Source: Archivesica marissinica
Taxonomy: Eukaryota > Mollusca > Bivalvia > Venerida > Vesicomyidae
Reading direction: 5' to 3'
NCBI GenBank assembly: GCA_014843695.1
Contig: CM026390.1
Coordinates: forward strand, 9,308,977-9,372,976
Length of the DNA stretch: 64,000 bases
Positions 57,914-64,000 of this stretch are shown here, piece after piece; positions within the stretch are counted from its first letter, which is position 1, and each line of letters begins with the position of its first letter. A program made the translations under genes and the position numbers. The notes under the pieces were generated by a model, which was not told the DNA's origin, did no database searches, and saw only the letters and a list, made by a program, of their open reading frames with translations.

Positions 57914-58173
57914 GGGGTTCTCCGTGGCTGAGTGGTTACGGTCGTTGACTTCAAATCACTTGCCACCATCGCTGATGTTCAAATGTCACTTGGGGCAATG
58001 AATTATTTGATGTGAGGATATCCAGCTGGCTTGCAGTAGTTCAGTGGTTCTACCCGGGTGCCTGTCCGTGTCTGCAATACTGCTCGTAGGGGCAACCAGC
58101 AACTTCCTCCACCAGCTGGAGAGTCACTGCATGAACTAAGCTGTTAGTGCTCAACCCCCACAAAAAACAAATG
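57914..58173 (+). repeat. SINE family B copy
   Basis: Head TCCGTGGCTGAGTGGTTACG. The body is GTGGTTCTACCCGGGTGCCT, and the tail CTGTTAGTGCTCAACCCCC. Single-unit state. Confidence 0.84.
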
Positions 58174-58493
58174 AATTGATTTTAGGTGAACTTTTGCAAC
58201 TGGTTATAATAAAAGTTGTAGGTCAGAGCATATTCAAACTGCATTGTCAGTGCATTATCCTATAGGTGAGTGTTTACAGTATTCAACTTTGCTGGGTTAT
58301 TTTGGACATACGTTTTCATTGATTAAACAGTAGGTCAACTCGGATATAGACGATTTATCTTGAAGCTGTATCATGTAAAGAAGGCGATGCAAGAGTTTCA
58401 CGATGACAGCATTGGATTTTATACCAGGATGCAAAACTCTTATGTATTGTATTTAGAAATGTTAGACACAGTAAATAGCAACATGATAATGCA
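58174..58493. other. spacer, no supported gene
   Basis: Nothing recognised. Confidence 0.5.
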
Positions 58494-58883
58494 TTAACCC
58501 ATTCAACACCAAGCAACTCGCATGGACTGGTGCAGGATATTTAACCCATTCAACACCAAGTAACTCACATGGACTGGTGCAGGATATTTAACCCATTCAA
58601 CACCAAGTAACTCGCATGGACTGGTGCATGATATTTAACCCATTCAACACCAAGTAACTCACATGGACTGGTGCAGGATATTTTTTAGACCAATAAATGA
58701 ATAAGAAAATTACATTTGGACCAGTTCATTTATCAAAATGGGTAATTTTTAACTAAAAATAGTAATAATTATTACTGGCAAAAAAAGTGCAGATCCTGAT
58801 GAGACGGCTCGTCACGAGCCGGCTCATCTGGATCTACACTTTTTGTAAGTATATTTAGAGGCCTGTAGTGTTAAAAGGGTTAA
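58494..58883 (-). mobile_element. TTAA MITE family 1 with terminus in four copies
   Basis: TTAA at both ends. The left terminus (TTAACCCATTCAACACCAAG plus TAACTCACATGGACTGGTGC) is tandemly repeated four times at 47 bp, then the normal body with hairpin GAGACGGCTCGTCACGAGCC follows to TAGTGTTAAAAGGGTTAA. A small version of 19912-21796. Confidence 0.92.
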
Positions 58884-59091
58884 TGGAAAATATTTAAAAC
58901 ATACACGTTCATTTGCACGATTTGTTGTAAAGACATTGACGAAATGTTTTTTGTACTGGTTTGGTTTACTGTGTTATGTTTACTGTTTTAAGCTGGTTTA
59001 TTGCAAATGTACTACATGTGGCTGGTTTGCTATTTTGGACATGTTTACAATTTTTGAACTGGTTTACAGATTTCCACTTGCATACTGTTTG
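58884..59091. other. decayed repeat flank
   Basis: TTTACTGTTTTAAGCTGGTT-like sequence that looks like degenerate relatives of the 18-bp array that follows. Confidence 0.5.
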
Positions 59092-59515
59092 GACTTGCGT
59101 ACTGCTCTGGACTTGCGTACTGCTCTGGACTTGCATTCTGCTCTGGACTTGCATACTGTTTTGGACTTGCGTACTGCTCTGGACTTGCATTCTGCTCTGG
59201 ACTTGCATTCTGCTCTGGACTTGCATACTGTTTTGGACTTGCATACTGTTTTGGACTTGCATACTGCTCTGGACTTGCATACTGCTCTGGACTTGCGTAC
59301 TGCTCTGGACTTGCATTCTGCTCTGGACTTGCATACTGTTTTGGACTTGCGTACTGCTCTGGACTTGCATTCTGCTCTGGACTTGCATACTGTTTTGGAC
59401 TTGCGTACTGCTCTGGACTTGCATTCTGCTCTGGACTTGCATTCTGCTCTGGACTTGCATACTGTTTTGGACTTGCATACTGTTTTGGACTTGCATACTG
59501 TTTTGGACTTGCATA
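59092..59515 (+). repeat. 18-bp tandem array, about 23 copies
   Basis: Unit CTGGACTTGCATACTGCT with CATTCTGCT, CGTACTGCT and CATACTGTTTT variants in blocks. Length is a multiple of three, so long frames persist on both strands. Confidence 0.95.
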
Positions 59516-59765
59516 CTTATTTACAATATTTGACCTGTTTACTATTTACAGTTTTGAATTGGTTCGCTATTTTTAACTTGTTTACTTGATTACTATGCAG
59601 GACTGGTGTACCTTGTTTCACTGTACAACTTTGTTGAACTGATTTACTATTTTTAGCGGATTTGCTGGTTGTGGCACATGTTGTGGCACATGTTGTGGCA
59701 CATGTATGTACTGCATTTGTTCAATCAATCAGAAATGTATGTCTAAAATGCAAAGCAAAGTAGGT

Positions 59766-59979
59766 GTTTTACGTTTATTTATCGTCGCTACCGGTTACCC
59801 ATATGAGCGACTCCTGAAGAGATTAGTCATTTTAGATTTTGGAGGATAGTGCAATGATACAGACAGAGACCAATTCCAGAGTCTTCTCTGGTTCTTTTAC
59901 GTGCACAGTGTACAGCACCGACACGAGACCTCGGTTTAACGTCCCATCTGAAAGACTGTTAATTTTATTAGGGTCAGAC
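59766..59979 (-). repeat. SINE family A copy, head-truncated
   Basis: TTTTACGTTTATTTATCGTC to GGGTCAGACGG, the same body and tail as 9667. Confidence 0.82.
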
Positions 59980-60447
59980 GGAGAATTATTTATGTTTGCC
60001 GAAGCTTACATCATATTGTCGTGCATGCTATCTTTGTCATAGTTTATTCTATTGTGTATGATGTAATGTTTTTTTATATGTAAATATGGATTTTTAAATT
60101 TTTTATTTGCCAAATATAAGATTTAGGCATGTTATTTTTTAAAATTTAATTAACTGAGCTATGCTCAGTCTAAGTTATTAGTATTCGTTGATCGGCCAGC
60201 ACCCGTCAGTCTGTTCACAATATCCCTGAAAACTTCATGCATTGTCAATTGTGACTGTAGCACCTTGGCATTTAGTTGATCAAAACTAGCTGAAACCATT
60301 CCGATCTGAAATTCAAGATGGCCACCATGCCAGCTACCATATTGAAGTTGTGATTTTAGCCGCAATCAGGGCAACCGCTTGATGGCACGTAGATAAAGTT
60401 AAATTATTTGTGATATTGGGTCAACTAATAGATTAAAATTCTTTCGT
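59980..60447. other. spacer, no supported gene
   Basis: AT-rich, then a GC-neutral block without motifs. Confidence 0.5.
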
Positions 60448-60893
60448 TTGAGGAAGCTATCCAGTGGTTCTACCCTGGTGCCTGCATTGCTGCTTGGAAG
60501 AGCACCCGGGGTCTTCCTCCACAAATAAATACTAGAGTCGTCATATGACCTAAGCTTTCTCCACAAATAAATACTAGAGTCGTCATATCACCTAAGCTTC
60601 CGCCACAAATAAATACTAGAGTCATCATATGACCTAAGCTTCCTCCACAAATAAATACTAGAGAGTCATCATATGACCAAAGCTTCCTCCACAAATAAAT
60701 ACTAGAGAGTCATCATATGACCTAAGCTTCCTCCACAAATAAATACTAGAGAGTCATCATATGACCTAAGCTTCCTCCACAAATAAATACTAGAGTCGTC
60801 ATATCACCTAAGCTTCCTCCACAAATAAATACTAGAGTCGTCATACCACCTAAGCTGTTGGTGCGACTTTAAACACAAAAAACAAACAAACCA
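60448..60893 (+). repeat. SINE family B with 3' segment in about eight copies
   Basis: Body TGAGGAAGCTATCCAGTGGT and GAGCACCCGGGGTCTTCCTC. The segment CTTCCTCCACAAATAAATAC then TAGAGTCGTCATATGACCTA then AG is repeated at about 42-44 bp, ending with the usual CTAAGCTGTTGGTGCGAC. The multiplied piece corresponds to the one multiplied at 26390. Confidence 0.9.
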
Positions 60894-60924
60894 AGCAACT
60901 ATTGAACGATTTCATTTAATGTCG

Positions 60925-61160
60925 GGACAGATATTGAAAGTTTTACTCTGATATCAGGACAGATATTGAATGTTTTACTGCGATATCGGGACAGATATTG
61001 AGTTTTACTGTGATATCGGGAAAGATATTGAAGGTTTTACTCTGATAGCAGGATAGATATTGACAGTTTTACTGCGATGTCGGGACAGATATTGAAAGTT
61101 TTACTATGATATCAGGATAGATATTGAAAGTTTTACTGCAATATCGGGACAGATATTGCT
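60925..61160 (+). repeat. about 31-bp tandem array, seven to eight copies
   Basis: Unit GGACAGATATTGAAAGTTTT then ACTCTGATATC. Copies are diverged compared with most arrays here. Confidence 0.9.
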
Positions 61161-61402
61161 ATACTAATTCTGAGTTTTCCTTCCGAACCGTTGCACGATT
61201 TGACCAAATATTATTAATATTACATCAGTGCACTAGTCATGATCATTCCGAGACATGATCCAACTAGGGTTATTGTGCAATCTCACCCAAAATACTTCCT
61301 GTCACGTGGACAACTAGTAAGTGTAAACAGATAAAATCATTCTGATGCCACACATTAAAATTGCAGGCAGGTGAGCGAGTCGGTTTATGGTTCTTGTGCA
61401 AA
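61161..61402. other. spacer
   Basis: Nothing recognised. Confidence 0.5.
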
Positions 61403-61404
61403 TA

Positions 61405-61557
61405 CAGTCAAACCTGTCTTAAGCAGTTAGTCAAGGGAATCACAAAGTGGCTGCTTAGTACAGGTGGCTGCTTAATAGAGTTTAAATGTATAATAAAGTA
61501 TTGGGAATCTGAAAATTGGCTGCTTAATAGAGGTGACCATTAACACAGGTTTGACTG
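61405..61557. mobile_element. TA-flanked MITE, 153 bp (mariner-like)
   Basis: TIRs CAGTCAAACCTGT and ACAGGTTTGACTG with TA on both sides (61403-61404 and 61558-61559). The body repeats GGCTGCTTAATAGAG. Related fragments lie at 11123 and inside 41275-41445. Confidence 0.85.
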
Positions 61558-62120
61558 TAATAAATTTCTAAAATACAAACCTGCATGGTAACATTGTAAT
61601 AGATTTTAGTGTATTTGTATATTTCATTCCATTTTAATATATATATATATATATAACTTACTCAAAGTTTTATGCAAATATAGACCAAAAAATGTACATT
61701 TATAATATACTCTAAATATATACCCTGTTTTATTAATTGAGTGTGTTTCTAATTTTAATTATACCCCTTCCGAGTTAGAAGGGGTCTATTTGCATAGGCC
61801 ATCATGTTTGTCTTTTGCATTTTTGTGTCTGGATTATATTTCAAAACGGCAGATAGAATATCGAGTCATTGCACAAAACCGATATCCATCGCATAATGCG
61901 TGGCTCGCAACAAATCTTGGCTATTACCTGCAGGTCAAAGTCACAAGCAAGAGGTCAATATGCAATATATATAATTTCAGGTCTGTTATGCATGACTATC
62001 CCCCCTCCACACATAAATAGGAAGTGTCTTCCTATTATTAAGGTATAGAGATTTGTAAAAAGTGTATGTAATTCAGCTGCGGAAGTTTACTCAAGCAGTT
62101 AGACAGAAGATGGTTGTCTT
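61558..62120. other. spacer with short (TA)n
   Basis: (TA)n near 61640-61655. No supported gene. Confidence 0.5.
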
Positions 62121-64000
62121 AGCAGCTACCGGATGCTACAGAATGACAGCTACCGGATGCTACAGAATGACAGGTACCGGATGCTACAGAATGACAGGTA
62201 CCGGACGCTACAGAATGACAGGTACCGGACGCTACAGAATGACAGGTACCGGACGCTACAGAATGACAGGTACCAGACGCTACAGAATGACAGGTACCAG
62301 ACGCTACAGAATGACAGCTACCGGACGCTACAGAATGACAGGTACCGGATGCTACAGAATGACAGGTTCCGGACGCTACAGAATGACAGCTACCGGACGC
62401 TACAGAATGACAGGTACCGGACGCTACAGAATGACAGCTACCGGACGCTACAGAATGACAGGTACCGGACGCTACAGAATGACAGGTACCGGACGCTACA
62501 GAATGACAGGTACCGGACGCTACAGAATGACAGGTACCGGACGCTACAGAATGACAGGTACCGGACGCTACAGAATGACAGGTACCGGACGCTACAGAAT
62601 GACAGGTACCGAACGCTACAGAATGACAGGTACCGGACGCTACAGAATGACAGGTACGGACGCTACGAATGACAGTACCGGACGCTACAGAATGACAGGT
62701 ACCGGATGCTACAGAATGACAGGTACTGGATGCTACAGAATGACAGGTACCAGATGCTACAGAATGACAGGTACCGGACGCTACAGAATGACAGGTACTG
62801 GATGCTACAGAATGACAGGTACTGGATGCTACAGAATGACAGCTACCAGATGCTACAGAATGACAGCTATCTAATGCTACAGAGCGACAACTACCAGATG
62901 CTACAGAATGACAGCTACCTGATGCTACAGAATGACAGCTACCAGACGCTACAGAATGACTGGCACCAGACGCTACAGAATGACAGGTACCGGACGCTAC
63001 AGAATGACAGGGTACCGGACGCTACAGAATGACAGACAGGTACCAGACGCTACAGAATGACAGGTACCAGACGCTACCGAATGACAGGTACCAGACGCTA
63101 CAGAATTACAGGTACTGGATGCTACAGAATGACAGGTACCAGATGCTACAGAGCGACAGCTACCAGATGCTACAGAATTACAGCTACCTAATGCTACAGA
63201 ATGACAGCTACCTGATGCTACAGAATGACAGCTACCAGATGCTACAGAATGACAGCTACCAGACGCTACAGAATGACAGCTACCAGATGCTACAAAATAA
63301 CAGCTACCAGATGCTACAGAATGACAGCTACCAGACGCTACAGAATGACAGTTACCTGATGCTACAGAATGACAGCTATCTAATGCTACAGAGCGACAAC
63401 TACCAGACGCTACAGAATGACAGATACCGGACGCTACAGAATGACAGGTACCGGACGCTACAGAATGACAGGTACCAGACGCTACAGAATGACAGGTACC
63501 GGATGCTACAGATACCAGACGCTACAGAATGACAGGTACCGAACGCTACAGAATGACAGGTACTGGATGCTACAGAATGACAGGTACCGGACGCTACAGA
63601 ATGACAGGTACCGGACGCTACAGAATGACAGGTACTGGATGCTACAGAATGACAGGTACTGTATGCTACAGAATGACAGGTACCAGACGCTACAGAATGA
63701 CAGGTACTGGATGCTACAGAATGACAGGTACCGGACGCTACAGAATGACAGGTACTGGATGCTACAGAATGACAGCTACCAGATGCTACAGAATGACAGC
63801 TATCTAATGCTACAGAGCGACAACTACCAGATGCTACAGAATGACAGCTACCTGATGCTACAGAATGACAGCTACCAGATGCTACAGAATGACAGCTACC
63901 AGATGCTACAGAATGACTGGCACCAGACGCTACAGAATGACAGGTACCGGATGCTACAGAATGACAGACAGGTACCAGACGCTACAGAATGACAGGTACC
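62121..64000 (+). repeat. 24-bp tandem array running off the window
   Basis: About 78 copies of GACAGGTACCGGACGCTACA plus GAAT, with block-wise variants (GCTACC for GGTACC, GATGCTAC for GACGCTAC, GAGCGAC for GAATGAC). Long composite units recur: 62821-62950 resembles 63770-63900. The unit has no stop codon in two frames, which explains the long open frames. The right end is outside the window. Confidence 0.97.

Noticed and set aside
58936..59589. 217-residue LDLHTA-type repeat protein
   Set aside because: The 18-bp array keeps frames open on both strands; no promoter, start context or homology seen.
62062..63992. YRMTGTGR- and LQNDRYRT-type repeat proteins
   Set aside because: A 24-bp unit with two open frames. 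Frames restart after indels in a pattern set by the array.

Overview
This window looks like nuclear DNA from an invertebrate animal, most plausibly a mollusc. It has short exons with GT/AG introns, an animal-type ArfGAP/dual-PH gene, many tRNA-derived SINEs, TIR transposons and very heavy minisatellite content. By my count about one third of the window is tandem repeat. The species call is inference; no rRNA or mitochondrial marker is present. An exact 1000-base N gap (35724-36723) shows this is a scaffold.

One host gene dominates. On the + strand, seven exons between 17703 and 45364 spell out in order, with matching splice phases, a homologue of ADAP1/centaurin-alpha: second half of the ArfGAP zinc finger, rest of ArfGAP, PH1 in three exons, PH2 in two exons. 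Together they give about 335 codons. The 5' exon with the start codon and first Cys pair, and the short C-terminal exon, are not securely found. A weak 3' candidate is noted at 48274.

Layout: 1-1252 is a 47-bp satellite. 1.6-2.1 kb is a SINE split by a hAT-type MITE. 2974-7648 is a decayed 4.7-kb Mutator-like (MULE) element with an 8-bp target duplication and a nested LINE remnant. 8.7-14 kb holds LINE, SINE and MITE copies, a 25-bp array and a foldback element. 14823-17326 is a 2.5-kb hAT element inserted inside a 43-bp array. 17.7-32 kb holds six ADAP exons embedded in arrays and SINEs. 34.3-40.5 kb is a 110-bp satellite with the gap. 41.2-44.5 kb is a TTAA MITE split by nested insertions, including a Tc1/mariner-like element whose transposase has an intron. 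45.1-45.4 kb is the last secure exon. 45.4-64 kb is almost wholly arrays, SINEs and MITEs, ending inside a 24-bp array.

The most interesting theme is that several minisatellites are not random sequence. Arrays next to three ADAP exons look like copies of the exon edge itself (acceptor side at 17.7 kb, donor side at 22.0 kb and 45.4 kb). Other arrays are expansions of one particular segment of a MITE (twice) or of a SINE (twice). This suggests a local process that repeatedly converts specific short segments, including splice junctions and transposon ends, into tandem arrays.
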